Source: an uncultured Prevotellaceae bacterium
GTDB taxonomy: Bacteria > Bacteroidota > Bacteroidia > Bacteroidales > UBA3663
DNA: 64,000 nucleotides
Direction: 5' to 3'
Assembly (NCBI GenBank): GCA_900319235.1
Contig: ONNR01000001.1
Location: 1-64,000, forward strand
Shown: in pieces, positions 35,789 through 44,761 of the stretch
Numbering within the stretch: the first letter of the stretch is position 1
Layout of the letters: every line of letters starts with the position of its first letter
The notes under the pieces: model-generated
What the model was told of the DNA's origin: nothing
Seen by the model: the letters and a program-made list of their open reading frames with translations, nothing else
Database searches by the model: none
Translations under genes and position numbers: made by a program

Positions 35789-36199
35789 TTATGGGGTGGT
35801 GAGATAGGGAGCGAAAGTGGGATAGATTTCATCACCTCGGGTGAGGGAGCCATTGACGACGCAGACACAATCGACCTGGGCCTTGATGCATTGGACTCCG
35901 TCGGACTTGCGGTAGATATCCTGCTCGAAAATGTAACGAACACCTTTGCGGTAGATATTGAGACAGGAAAGAAACTCCTGTCCACCACGAAGGGGCGCAC
36001 GATAGTTGATGGTGACACGGCTGACCATGACATCAATGCCTTGACGATGTAGGTCTTCGAAGCTGATGCCGACACTTTGGATGAACTCGTGACGGGTGAC
36101 CTCAAGGTAGTGTTGATAGTTGGCATTGTTGACAACTCCCTGTATGTCGCATTCGTAGTCGCGCGTCTTCAACTCTAGGGTGTAAGTGTATTCTTTCAT
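35789..36199 (-). CDS. 4-hydroxybenzoyl-CoA thioesterase family protein (acyl-CoA thioesterase)
   Basis: A 136-residue hotdog-fold thioesterase of the YbgC/FadM type, hydrolysing acyl-CoA. The signature LKTRDYECDIQGVVNNANYQHYLE has the conserved Asp (D at CDIQG) and Tyr. The ATG at 36199 overlaps the nhaC stop by 4 bases, so coupled translation chooses this start. Sixty in-frame codons upstream lie in the nhaC gene. The acyl substrate is unknown. Confidence 0.93.
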   Translation of the reverse strand: MKEYTYTLELKTRDYECDIQGVVNNANYQHYLEVTRHEFIQSVGISFEDLHRQGIDVMVSRVTINYRAPLRGGQEFLSCLNIYRKGVRYIFEQDIYRKSDGVQCIKAQVDCVCVVNGSLTRGDEIYPTFAPYLTTP

Positions 36200-37476
36200 T
36201 TCTTGATTAAAAAACGTGGTTGGAAGATAATAGAAATTAGTATCACGATGCCTAATCCCATCGGATAGTAAAGATATGGGACGACAAGCATTGGGTTGAG
36301 GGGATGACCAGAAGTGGCTTCTACGAGACCAGCAGCTGTGAGCAACTGGGCAGAATAGGGTATGAGGCCCTGGGTGAAGCAACTGGCAGTGTCGAGGAGA
36401 GATGCCGAACGGCGAGGGTCGATGTGGTACTGTTTGGCTATGCGTTGGGCAATGGGGCCAGTAGTGATGATAGAGACGGTGTTGTTGGCCGTACAGACAT
36501 CAACAAGGCATACTAGACTGGAGATGGCAGTCTCTGCCCCACGACGACCATTGATGCCCTTGGTGAGTTTGTCGATGAGGTAATCGATTCCTCCCATGGA
36601 CCGTATCATTTCGAGCATACCTGCAGCCAGCATTGCCATAATGATGATTTCGCCCATACTGTTGATGCCTACACCCAGGGACCCCATCCATCCGAAGAAG
36701 TCGTAACTGCCATCAATCGTGCCAATCACTGCGGTAAGCAGAAGCCCCAGGAGCAAAACAATCATCACGTTCAGACCAAGGACAGCAGTGATGATGACGG
36801 CGAGATAGGGCAGCACCTTCCACCAACTGACATCGGGCATTTGCTGCGGCACAACAATGTCGCGTCCGATGAAGTAATAGACGGCTACCATCAACAAAGC
36901 AAGCGGAAGGACAAGGCGCAGGTTGACTCGGAACTTGTCGCCCATACGACAGCCTTGGGACTGTGTGGCAGCAATAGTGGTGTCGGATATGAAGGAGAGG
37001 TTGTCGCCGAAATAGGCGCCACCGACAACGATGGCTACCATGAGTGGAAGAGCGATTTCGCTTTCCTGGGCTATGCCTACTGCTACGGGCGTGAGTGCCA
37101 CGATGGTACCGACACTGGTGCCGATGGCCAATGAGATGAAGCATGCAGCAAGAAAGATGCCTGGGAGGAGAAGGCTGGCTGGCAGGAGCTGTAGCGTGAG
37201 ATTTACAGTGGCATCAACTGCACCCATGGCTTTTGCTGAAGCAGCGAAAGCACCAGCGAGGATGTAAATCCACACCATAAGGAGGACGATGGGACTTCCT
37301 GCACCTTCGGAGTAGCGTTTGATGCGATCGTTTATGTTTCCTTGACTAAGCGCGATGGCATAAACCGAACTGACCAGAAAGGCCACAGTCACCGGGACTT
37401 TGTAAAAGTCGCCGGAGACGATGCTCACACCCAGGAATAGAACCAGGAAAAGGACCAAAGGGGATAGGGCTTTCAT
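36196..37476 (-). CDS. Na+/H+ antiporter of the NhaC family
   Basis: A 426-residue inner-membrane transporter with about ten to eleven hydrophobic segments. The N-terminal LVLFLVLFLGVSIVSGD, the GTSVGTIVALTPVAVGIA stretch and GGAYFGDNLSFISDTTIAAT are hallmarks of the NhaC/malate-lactate antiporter family. It exchanges Na+ for H+ or an organic acid across the inner membrane. It heads the minus-strand nhaC-thioesterase-dprA run and has a promoter at 37536-37543. Family membership is clear; the exact exchanged solute is not. Confidence 0.92.
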   Translation of the reverse strand: MKALSPLVLFLVLFLGVSIVSGDFYKVPVTVAFLVSSVYAIALSQGNINDRIKRYSEGAGSPIVLLMVWIYILAGAFAASAKAMGAVDATVNLTLQLLPASLLLPGIFLAACFISLAIGTSVGTIVALTPVAVGIAQESEIALPLMVAIVVGGAYFGDNLSFISDTTIAATQSQGCRMGDKFRVNLRLVLPLALLMVAVYYFIGRDIVVPQQMPDVSWWKVLPYLAVIITAVLGLNVMIVLLLGLLLTAVIGTIDGSYDFFGWMGSLGVGINSMGEIIIMAMLAAGMLEMIRSMGGIDYLIDKLTKGINGRRGAETAISSLVCLVDVCTANNTVSIITTGPIAQRIAKQYHIDPRRSASLLDTASCFTQGLIPYSAQLLTAAGLVEATSGHPLNPMLVVPYLYYPMGLGIVILISIIFQPRFLIKK

Positions 37477-37487
37477 TGAATGATAGG

Positions 37488-37515
37488 TCAGCTAATAATG
37501 GCTGTTGTAAGAGAC
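37488..37515 (+). repeat. decayed GCAGCC dyad repeat
   Basis: The core at 37488-37505, TCAGCTAATAATGGCTGT, is followed by TGTAAGAGACATG, a recognisable linker. Confidence 0.55.
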
Positions 37516-37535
37516 ATGTATTGATTTGTTGTGCG

Positions 37536-37543
37536 CAAAGATA
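37536..37543 (-). promoter_or_regulatory. -7 promoter element of the nhaC run
   Basis: TATCTTTG on the minus strand, 60 bases before the nhaC start. The 37477-37804 gap otherwise holds only the opposite promoter at 37742 and AT-rich sequence. Confidence 0.7.
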
Positions 37544-37741
37544 ATTATTTTATTTTATATGAAAAAGAGGTCATGGAGTTTTTTTAAAATTGAAGGTCAA
37601 AAAATGTTTGTTTGTTGCTGTTTGTCATTCTTGTGTAATGATTCGATTGATTATTTTGTTGAATAAATGACACTTTCATTTGACTAAAATTGACTGTCGC
37701 TGTGAATTTTATGGACTATTATGTAAAAAAAGTTGATTAGT

Positions 37742-37773
37742 TTTGGAGGATTCGCAATTTGTAAGTAGATTTG
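37742..37773 (+). promoter_or_regulatory. promoter of the polysaccharide export operon
   Basis: TTTG at 37742-37745, a 20-base spacer and TAGATTTG at 37766-37773, 31 bases before the first start codon. Confidence 0.85.
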
Positions 37774-37804
37774 CACCGAAATATGGCAATTTGATAATTA
37801 ATAT

Positions 37805-38620
37805 ATGATGAAAAAAAGTATCTTATTTCTAGCTTTTATCGCTATTGTTCTAGGCTTGTCATCATGCAAGGCGCCTGAGAATATTGTGTATCTTCAGGAT
37901 GTAAGTAATGATCAGCGTTTGGAGGGTGCAGAGCTTTCGATGATCCGCATCCGCCCGGGAGATCAGCTTTCGATTGTCGTCTCGAGCCGCAATCCTGAGC
38001 TCAGTGCCATCTTCAATCTTGCTGTTCCATATCGTTATGTGGGAGGTACGAGTTTCACACCCACTGGTACAAATAGTCAGACGGCATTTTTCACTGTGGC
38101 TAGCGATGGTACGATCGACTATCCAGTGTTTGGTGCGCTTGAAGTGATAGGTCTGACACGTCAAGAATTGTCGAAAAAGATTAAGGATATGATTGTAGGT
38201 GGCGATTATATCAAGGATCCTGTAGTAACTGTCGATTATGCGAACCTGACCATCAGCGTGCTGGGTGAGGTGACAAGTCCCGGCAAATACAGCATTGGTA
38301 AGGATCGTATCACTATTCTTGATGCCATCAGTATGGCTCGTGACCTTACTATCAATGGAAACCGTGAGGATGTTCTGGTTCTTCGCGAGGAACCAGATGG
38401 TTCTACACAGAGCTATCGTGTAAATATGACCCGCTCTAGCCTGATGCAGAGCCCAGTTTATTACTTGCAGCAGAATGATGTAATCTACGTTTCGCCCAAT
38501 GAGCAGCGTCGTCGTCAGTCGCAGGCTACAGGCAATACCATCATGACACCTACTTTCTGGCTATCTATTACCAGCACATTGTGTACAGTAGCAACTCTTG
38601 TCTATACTTTAACAAAATAA
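37805..38620 (+). CDS. polysaccharide export lipoprotein (Wza/BexD-like)
   Basis: A 271-residue lipoprotein with signal peptide and lipobox LGLSSC. The poly-export domain (IRIRPGDQLSIVVSSRNPEL) and a SLBB domain (LTISVLGEVTSPGKYSIGKD) follow. Such proteins form the outer-membrane channel for capsule or exopolysaccharide. A C-terminal hydrophobic segment (TPTFWLSITSTLCTVATLVY) may cross the membrane. It is coupled to the tyrosine kinase 4 bases downstream. No glycosyltransferase genes follow in this window, so the glycan is made from another locus. Either of two adjacent ATGs could start it. Confidence 0.93.
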   Translation: MMKKSILFLAFIAIVLGLSSCKAPENIVYLQDVSNDQRLEGAELSMIRIRPGDQLSIVVSSRNPELSAIFNLAVPYRYVGGTSFTPTGTNSQTAFFTVASDGTIDYPVFGALEVIGLTRQELSKKIKDMIVGGDYIKDPVVTVDYANLTISVLGEVTSPGKYSIGKDRITILDAISMARDLTINGNREDVLVLREEPDGSTQSYRVNMTRSSLMQSPVYYLQQNDVIYVSPNEQRRRQSQATGNTIMTPTFWLSITSTLCTVATLVYTLTK

Positions 38621-38623
38621 AAA

Positions 38624-41095
38624 ATGGATAATCAAACCCCTACTATCCCTCAGCAGCCCGTTCAGCAGCCTGTAACACAGTCTGCTGCTGCTCCCGTTGA
38701 GAATGATGATTCGGAACTCTCGCTCACTGAGCTTTGGTACCTTTGTATAGGACGATGGCCTTGGTTCGTACTTAGCGTGTTGCTCTGCCTTGGCATAGCA
38801 ACTCTTAAGTTGCTGCGTACGCAAAAGACCTATACACAGCACATGGAGGTGATGATCAAGTCGGACTCTCGTGACTACAGTGGAGGTACCATGGGAGATT
38901 TTGCCGACCTTGGTCTCTTCCAGAGCAACAGTAATGTAAACAATGAGCTTATCGCTATCATGTCTCCAGCCCTTTCTCTTGAGGTTGTTAATGAGATGGA
39001 ACTTAATATCAGGTATAGCGAGCCAGGTTTCTTCAAGGACAGGACCCTTTACGGTCAGTCGTTGCCAGTTAAGGTTGTCTTTTGCGACATTGATAACGAA
39101 GGTTATGCTGCTTTTAGCATTGCCCTGAAGGAAGATGGAAGTTTTACGTTAGGAGACTTCGACGGAATTGACTTGGAAGATGAAGCCAAAGGGACAATCG
39201 TAGAAGGTAAACTTTCTCAGGACACTATTCAAAGCCCCGTTGGACGCTTAGTTGTTATGAATGGCATGGGTTATGGCTCGTTGACAGGCGATCGTACTAT
39301 CGATGTTGTACACATCCCCGCATCCAACGCCGCTGGTGCAGTTCAAGGTGGTTTGAGCGCTCAGGTTGCCAACAAACAGGCTACTGTAATCACGTTGACC
39401 TATGTCGATGTGAATCGTTTCAGGGCTGCCGATGTTCTTAATACTTTGATTGCATGCTATAACAGAAACTGGGTCAACGACAAGAATCAAGTAGCTACGA
39501 GCACTTCGCAGTTTATCAATGATCGTTTGGCAGTGATTGAAAAAGAGTTAGGTAGTGTTGATACCGATATTTCGCAGTATCAGTCCCAGAATCTCATCTC
39601 TGACGTGAAAGCTGCCAACCAGATGTACATGGCCCAGGCCAATCAGGCTTCACAGCAGGCTGTTCAGCTTAACAACCAGCTTTACATGGCCAAATATCTG
39701 CGTGAGTATGTGAGCAGCGATGCCAACAAGTATCAGTTGTTGCCAGCCAACAGTGGAGTAGAAGATCGCACGATCGAGAATCTGATTAGCACTTACAATG
39801 CCAAGCAGTTGCAGCGCAATAGCCTTGTTGCCAACTCGAGTGTGAACAACCCTGTTGTGCTTGACCTCGACAAGGAATTGACTGAGATGCGCAACAACCT
39901 CATTCGAAGCATTGACAATCAGATTACAGCTCTCAACACACAAATCAGATCTACTCGTCAAACTGAGGCTCAGAGTAATGCCCAAATGGCATCGAACCCC
40001 ACACGTCAAAAATATCTGCTTTCTGTTGAACGTCAGCAGAAGGTTAAGGAGCAGCTTTATCTGTATCTGCTTCAGAAACGTGAGGAGAACGAACTTTCAC
40101 AGGCATTCACTGCCTACAACACGCGTATCATCACACCTCCTATGGGAAGCAAACTTCCTTCAGGCCCTCGTAGCAAGATGATTTTGCTGATGGCGTTCCT
40201 GATTGGTCTGGCTCTTCCTCTTGCCTATATCTATTTGCGCGAGACGATGACGACTGTCGTTCGTGGTCGTAAGGATATTGACAACTTGAAGGTTCCGTTC
40301 ATCGGTGAGTTGCCACAGGGTGTTCCGGCTACAGGCAATAAACGTGAACGTATGGCTCAGCGTCATTTGCTTGTAGTGAAGCCCGATTCCCGTAACCTTG
40401 AGAATGAAGCTTTCCGTATCCTTCGTACCAATCTGGAGTTTGTGGCAGGCAAGGAAACTGCCAATCCTGCTCAGACGATTCTTGTTACTTCGATGAATCC
40501 TGGTTCGGGTAAAACATATATCAGTATGAACCTGGGTGCTACGTATGCTATTGCTGGACAGAAGACATTGGTTATTGACCTTGATATTCGTAAGAGTTCT
40601 GCGAGCCGATATGTCGGTCGTCCGAAGGAAGGTCTTACAGCTGTTCTCAATAGAAATACGTCAAATTGGCGTTCGTTGGTTGTGAATGTACAGGATCGTG
40701 AAAACTTGGATATCTTGCCTACTGGTCGCATTGCTCCTAATCCCACAGAGTTGCTTCAGGGTGATGCCTTGAAGAACCTGATTGATGAAGCACGCAAGGA
40801 GTACGATATTATCATCTTTGACTGCCCGCCATTCAACCTGGTTGCTGATACGACACTTGTCAGCAAGTATGCCGATCTTACGCTCTTCGTGATTCGTTGC
40901 GGTATTTTCCAGCGTGCACTTAAGAAGAATGTCGAGCAGCTTTATGCTGAGCAGAAGTTCAACCGTTTGAATATCCTTCTCAATGGTTCGGAAGCAGCCA
41001 CCAGCAAGTATGGTTATAACCGCTATGGCTACGGTTACGGCTACGGCTATGGTTATGGTTACGGAAGCTACTATTCTACTGACAAGAAGAGATAA
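38624..41095 (+). CDS. polysaccharide co-polymerase / tyrosine autokinase (Wzc/BY-kinase type)
   Basis: An 823-residue inner-membrane protein. The N-terminal Wzz domain, between transmembrane segments near residues 45-65 and 520-540, controls chain length. A long coiled-coil periplasmic part lies between. The C-terminal BY-kinase has Walker A (NPGSGKT), Walker A' (LVIDLDIRKSS) and Walker B (IIIFDCPP). The last 25 residues are a Tyr/Gly cluster (YGYGYGYGYGYGSYY), the autophosphorylated tail. It is encoded by a tandem 6-base repeat at about 41026-41066 and so could change length by slippage. It works with the export lipoprotein upstream. Confidence 0.95.
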   Translation: MDNQTPTIPQQPVQQPVTQSAAAPVENDDSELSLTELWYLCIGRWPWFVLSVLLCLGIATLKLLRTQKTYTQHMEVMIKSDSRDYSGGTMGDFADLGLFQSNSNVNNELIAIMSPALSLEVVNEMELNIRYSEPGFFKDRTLYGQSLPVKVVFCDIDNEGYAAFSIALKEDGSFTLGDFDGIDLEDEAKGTIVEGKLSQDTIQSPVGRLVVMNGMGYGSLTGDRTIDVVHIPASNAAGAVQGGLSAQVANKQATVITLTYVDVNRFRAADVLNTLIACYNRNWVNDKNQVATSTSQFINDRLAVIEKELGSVDTDISQYQSQNLISDVKAANQMYMAQANQASQQAVQLNNQLYMAKYLREYVSSDANKYQLLPANSGVEDRTIENLISTYNAKQLQRNSLVANSSVNNPVVLDLDKELTEMRNNLIRSIDNQITALNTQIRSTRQTEAQSNAQMASNPTRQKYLLSVERQQKVKEQLYLYLLQKREENELSQAFTAYNTRIITPPMGSKLPSGPRSKMILLMAFLIGLALPLAYIYLRETMTTVVRGRKDIDNLKVPFIGELPQGVPATGNKRERMAQRHLLVVKPDSRNLENEAFRILRTNLEFVAGKETANPAQTILVTSMNPGSGKTYISMNLGATYAIAGQKTLVIDLDIRKSSASRYVGRPKEGLTAVLNRNTSNWRSLVVNVQDRENLDILPTGRIAPNPTELLQGDALKNLIDEARKEYDIIIFDCPPFNLVADTTLVSKYADLTLFVIRCGIFQRALKKNVEQLYAEQKFNRLNILLNGSEAATSKYGYNRYGYGYGYGYGYGYGSYYSTDKKR

Positions 41096-41112
41096 TGTAG
41101 AGATGCTATAAA

Positions 41113-41153
41113 AAAAAGAATCCCGTTGCGAACATCGCAGCGGGATTCTTTTT
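41113..41153 (+). terminator. terminator of the export/kinase operon
   Basis: AAAAAGAATCCCG and CGGGATTCTTTTT form a 13-bp arm pair, with an inner TTGCGA/TCGCAG stem. The symmetric A and T runs make it usable from both strands, including for the convergent transporter genes. Confidence 0.93.
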
Positions 41154-41188
41154 ATTGCCTAGCTTGGCTGTTGACTAAAACAAAGAAG

Positions 41189-41266
41189 GCGGCCAAAGAC
41201 GGCCGCAGACGAGGACACTCTGGAGAACACTATGGGCAACCATAGATGGCTGCGACAAAGACGCGT
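41189..41266 (+). repeat. pair of GCAGCC dyad repeats
   Basis: Cores are at 41189-41206 (GCGGCCAAAGACGGCCGC, with compensatory arm changes) and 41236-41253 (GCAACCATAGATGGCTGC). Linkers read AGACGAGGACACTCTG and GACAAAGACGCG. Confidence 0.9.
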
Positions 41267-41270
41267 TAGG

Positions 41271-41876
41271 CTAGATGCCGATCAGGCCGTAAGCGATGAT
41301 GCCTATGATGCCGCAGATGAGGGTGGTGTAGATGATATTCCACTTTCGCCAGAAAACTCCGCAGAAAACTGTCATGCAGATGATGATGCTGAGGATGAAC
41401 TGGTTGGTTTGTGTTGAGGGATGGCCGAAGTTTTCGATGTTCATCAGGCTGATAGCAGCTGCGGCAAGCAAACCGATGATGGCAGGACGGAGGATGGCAA
41501 ATATGCTGCGAGTTACTTTATGATCCTTGTGCTTGATGATTATGTGAGAGATCCATATCATCACCAGGAATGGCAGCCAGACTACTGATATAGTAGCAAG
41601 GATGCTACCGAGGATACCGAAGAATTGTGGAGCACCAATACTTTGTATGAATGGGTCGTTGACAACTGCGGTATACCCAACATAGGTGGCACAATTGATG
41701 CCAATGGGACCAGGAGTCATCTGGCTGATAGCAACAATGTCGGTAAACTCTGCTTCTGAGATCCATACTTGTTTGGCAACCACTTCTTGTTCGATGAAAG
41801 AGAGCATGGCATAGCCACCTCCGAAGTTGAACAGTCCGATGTAGGAAAAGACCAGAAATAATTTGATAAAAATCAT
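41271..41876 (-). CDS. chromate transporter family protein, second half-size subunit
   Basis: A 201-residue membrane protein of the short-chain ChrA type. The start region YIGLFNFGGGYAMLSFIEQEVV and the ISQMTPGPIGINCATYVGY segment define the family. Six hydrophobic segments are visible. It lies 12 bases after the other half-subunit; such pairs together form one transporter of chromate or a related anion (the physiological role is often unclear). Its stop is near a dyad repeat. Confidence 0.92.
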   Translation of the reverse strand: MIFIKLFLVFSYIGLFNFGGGYAMLSFIEQEVVAKQVWISEAEFTDIVAISQMTPGPIGINCATYVGYTAVVNDPFIQSIGAPQFFGILGSILATISVVWLPFLVMIWISHIIIKHKDHKVTRSIFAILRPAIIGLLAAAAISLMNIENFGHPSTQTNQFILSIIICMTVFCGVFWRKWNIIYTTLICGIIGIIAYGLIGI

Positions 41877-41888
41877 GGCAGGGTGGTT

Positions 41889-42443
41889 TTATTTTGACAA
41901 TTGTTGATTATCTTTCCTGGTTAGGCCATAAAGGAACCCTGCAACGCCAGCTACAAGGATGATGAGAGCAGGTGTAACTCCATAGATGATGAGGGCTGTG
42001 GAAAGAATAGGAATCCATACATTGGACCATGTTACCCTTGCGGTCTTGCCCATTTTGAACACGGGTACAGCGAGGAGAGCGACGACAGCGGGACGAATGC
42101 CCATAAATGCAGCTTCGACCCAACGATTGTCACGGAAACGGGAGAAGATGATCGCGATGAGAAGGATGATGATGAGCGAAGGGAAAACAACGCCTAGAGA
42201 TGCGATGATGCCTGAACGTATTCCGCCGACCTTGTATCCGATATGGGATGCCATATTGACTGCGAAAACGCCGGGGGTGGCTTGAGAAACAGCCATCACG
42301 TCCATAAACTCGCTATGGGAAAGCCATTGATGCTGTGTGACGACCTGTTGCTCCATTAGAGGAATCATAGCGGCTCCACCACCTAGGGTGAAGCCGCCGA
42401 TTTTCATAAAGGTCACAAAGAGGTCCTTGTTGTGGGATTTCAT
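41889..42443 (-). CDS. chromate transporter family protein, first half-size subunit
   Basis: A 184-residue membrane protein with the same family signatures (MKIGGFTLGGGAAMIPLMEQQVV and VSQATPGVFAVNMASHIGY). It pairs with the gene at 41271. It starts after a 101-base gap with two dyad repeats downstream of metG, so transcription may continue from metG. Confidence 0.92.
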   Translation of the reverse strand: MKSHNKDLFVTFMKIGGFTLGGGAAMIPLMEQQVVTQHQWLSHSEFMDVMAVSQATPGVFAVNMASHIGYKVGGIRSGIIASLGVVFPSLIIILLIAIIFSRFRDNRWVEAAFMGIRPAVVALLAVPVFKMGKTARVTWSNVWIPILSTALIIYGVTPALIILVAGVAGFLYGLTRKDNQQLSK

Positions 42444-42460
42444 GTCTGTCTATTATTTGG

Positions 42461-42530
42461 GCAGCCATAGATGGCTGCAGACTGGAACACTTGGGAGCAG
42501 CCAAACTTGGCTGCTGACGGAAACGTGTTT
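42461..42530 (+). repeat. pair of GCAGCC dyad repeats
   Basis: Cores are at 42461-42478 (GCAGCCATAGATGGCTGC) and 42497-42514 (GCAGCCAAACTTGGCTGC), spaced 36 bases, with linker AGACTGGAACACTTGGGA. This pair shows the two main loop types side by side. Confidence 0.93.
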
Positions 42531-42544
42531 AGTTGATAGCCGTA

Positions 42545-44632
42545 TTAGCAGACCTTGGAGCCGTTCTTGACCTTGCTTTCGTTGGTTACGACATGGAGGG
42601 AGCCATCGAAGTTGACAGCAGAAAGAATCATTCCGTTGGAAGCAATGTGTTTCATTACCTTTGGTGCGAAGTTAGCAACAAAGAGTACTTGCTTTCCTAC
42701 GAGAACTTGTGGGTCGGGGTAGTGTTGAGCGATGCCAGAGAGGATGGTGCGAGGTTGGCCGGTACCATCGTCAAGTGTGAATTGGAGCAGTTTATCACTC
42801 TTCTTGACAGGCTTCACTTCAAGCACAGTAGCGGTACGGATGTCAAGGCGCTCGAAGTCCTCGAAAGGAATAATTTCCTTGATGGGCTCAGGTCGCCAGT
42901 TGCGTTCGGCTTCAGCACGTGCAATCTTTTCGTTTTCCTCCTTGATGCGAGCCAGACGGTCGAGTTGTGGCTGGATGTCCTTGTCTTCAAGTTTCTCGAA
43001 GAGGAGTACACTTTCGCCGAGTTGATGACCAACAGCGAGGAGGTCGGTACGTCCAAGTTCCTCCCACTTGAAACTTTCCATACCAAGCATCTTGCGGAGT
43101 TTCTCGGCCGAGAATGGCAGGAAAGGCTCGAATACGATGGCCAGGTTGGCAGAGATCTGGAGACAGAGGTTGAGAATGGTACCTACACGCTCCATATCGG
43201 TCTTTGCAATCTTCCAAGGTTCGGTGTCGGCGAGGTACTTGTTACCGATGCGAGCCAATTCCATTGCCTCCTTCTGAGCATCGCGGAACTTGAAGTCATC
43301 GAGGAGGGCTTCAACACGTGCTTTCACATCCTTGAAGTCTTCGAGTGTCTGACGGTCATAATCGGTGAGTTCTCCACATGCTGGAACCTTGCCATCGAAG
43401 TACTTCTCGGTAAGTTTCATTGCACGGTTGATAAAGTTGCCGAAGATGGCAACGAGCTCGTTGTTGTTGCGTGCCTGATAATCGCGCCAGGTGAAGTCGT
43501 TGTCTTTTGTTTCAGGTGCATTGGCTGTGAGGACATAACGAAGCACATCCTGCTTTCCTGGCATATCAACAAGATATTCGTTGAGCCAGATGGCCCAATT
43601 GCGCGAGGTAGAAATCTTGTCGCCTTCGAGGTTAAGGAACTCATTGGAAGGAACATTGTCAGGAAGGATGTAGTCACCGTGAGCCTTGAGCATAGCTGGG
43701 AAGACGATGCAGTGGAAAACGATGTTATCTTTGCCAATGAAGTGAACAAGGCGAGTCTCTTCATCTTGCCACCACTTCTGCCATGGGCCGTATTTCTCAG
43801 GATTAGCATCGCAGAGTTCCTTGGTGTTGGAGATATATCCGATAGGTGCATCGAACCATACGTAAAGGACCTTGCCTTCGGCTCCTTCGACGGGAACAGG
43901 GATACCCCAGTTGAGGTCACGAGTGACCGCACGTGGTTTCAAACCGCCATCGAGCCAAGACTTGCATTGACCGTAAACGTTAGGACGCCATTCCTGGTGC
44001 TCGTCGAGAATCCATTTGCGGAGCCAGCCTTCATGTTCATTGAGGGGCAGATACCAGTGTTTGGTCACTTTCTTGATGAGTGGATTACCGTTGACAGCGT
44101 TGAAGGGATTGATGAGTTCTTCGGGAGAAAGCGATGCACCGCACTTCTCACACTGATCACCGTATGCGCCAAGACTGTGGCAGCGTGGGCACTCGCCGCA
44201 AATGTTGCGATCGGTGAGGAACTCATGAGTCTCTTCGTCGTAGAACTGTTCGGAAGTCTGTTCGATGAACTTGCCCTCGTCATAGAGTTTGCGGAAGAAA
44301 TCGGCTGCAAACTTATGATGGATTTTAGACGTGGTACGCGAATAAACATCAAACGAGATGCCAAAATCGGCGAATGACTGCTTGATCAGGCTGTGATAGC
44401 GATCTACGACCTCTTGTACAGTGATGCCTTCCTTGCGGGCACGGATGGTGACGGGTACACCGTGTTCGTCGGAGCCGCCAATGAAGAGAACATCCTCGCC
44501 CTTGAGGCGAAGGTAGCGGACGTAGATGTCGGCAGGAACATATACTCCTGCAAGGTGACCGATATGAACAGGGCCGTTGGCGTAAGGCAGGGCCGAGGTC
44601 ACTAAAGTGCGCTTAAATTTCTTTTGTTCCAT
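42545..44632 (-). CDS. metG: methionyl-tRNA synthetase
   Basis: A 695-residue synthetase that charges tRNA-Met with methionine. It has the HIGH motif in [11 protein letters not shown] (about residue 22) and a KMSKS-type motif, KISTSRNW. A four-Cys zinc site lies in [17 protein letters not shown]. The C-terminal 110 residues are a Trbp111/EMAP-like tRNA-binding domain ([20 protein letters not shown]), giving the long dimer-type form. The protein is cytosolic. Its strand and spacing place it upstream of the chromate-type transporter pair. Confidence 0.98.
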   Translation of the reverse strand: MEQKKFKRTLVTSALPYANGPVHIGHLAGVYVPADIYVRYLRLKGEDVLFIGGSDEHGVPVTIRARKEGITVQEVVDRYHSLIKQSFADFGISFDVYSRTTSKIHHKFAADFFRKLYDEGKFIEQTSEQFYDEETHEFLTDRNICGECPRCHSLGAYGDQCEKCGASLSPEELINPFNAVNGNPLIKKVTKHWYLPLNEHEGWLRKWILDEHQEWRPNVYGQCKSWLDGGLKPRAVTRDLNWGIPVPVEGAEGKVLYVWFDAPIGYISNTKELCDANPEKYGPWQKWWQDEETRLVHFIGKDNIVFHCIVFPAMLKAHGDYILPDNVPSNEFLNLEGDKISTSRNWAIWLNEYLVDMPGKQDVLRYVLTANAPETKDNDFTWRDYQARNNNELVAIFGNFINRAMKLTEKYFDGKVPACGELTDYDRQTLEDFKDVKARVEALLDDFKFRDAQKEAMELARIGNKYLADTEPWKIAKTDMERVGTILNLCLQISANLAIVFEPFLPFSAEKLRKMLGMESFKWEELGRTDLLAVGHQLGESVLLFEKLEDKDIQPQLDRLARIKEENEKIARAEAERNWRPEPIKEIIPFEDFERLDIRTATVLEVKPVKKSDKLLQFTLDDGTGQPRTILSGIAQHYPDPQVLVGKQVLFVANFAPKVMKHIASNGMILSAVNFDGSLHVVTNESKVKNGSKVC

Positions 44633-44666
44633 TGGGTTATTGTTTTATTGTTGGTTTCTGATTGGG

Positions 44667-44697
44667 GCAGCCAAACTTGGCTGCGGACGTTGACATA
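44667..44697 (+). repeat. GCAGCC dyad repeat, last copy in the window
   Basis: The core at 44667-44684 is GCAGCCAAACTTGGCTGC, followed by GGACGTTGACAT. No further copies were seen between here and 64 kb. Confidence 0.9.
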
Positions 44698-44761
44698 TTG
44701 TTTTTGCTTTTGCAGGCCTTGATGGGGCTAGAATTGGCATAAAGTGCATAGATGGCAGTGC

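Noticed and set aside
35656..36135. Long N-terminal extension of DprA
   Set aside because: It passes through two dyads and the antisense-frame of the thioesterase gene; DprA homology begins at the ATG at 35655.
37805..41095. A full capsule biosynthesis cluster
   Set aside because: Only the export lipoprotein and kinase are present; no glycosyltransferase, flippase or polymerase genes follow before the terminator.
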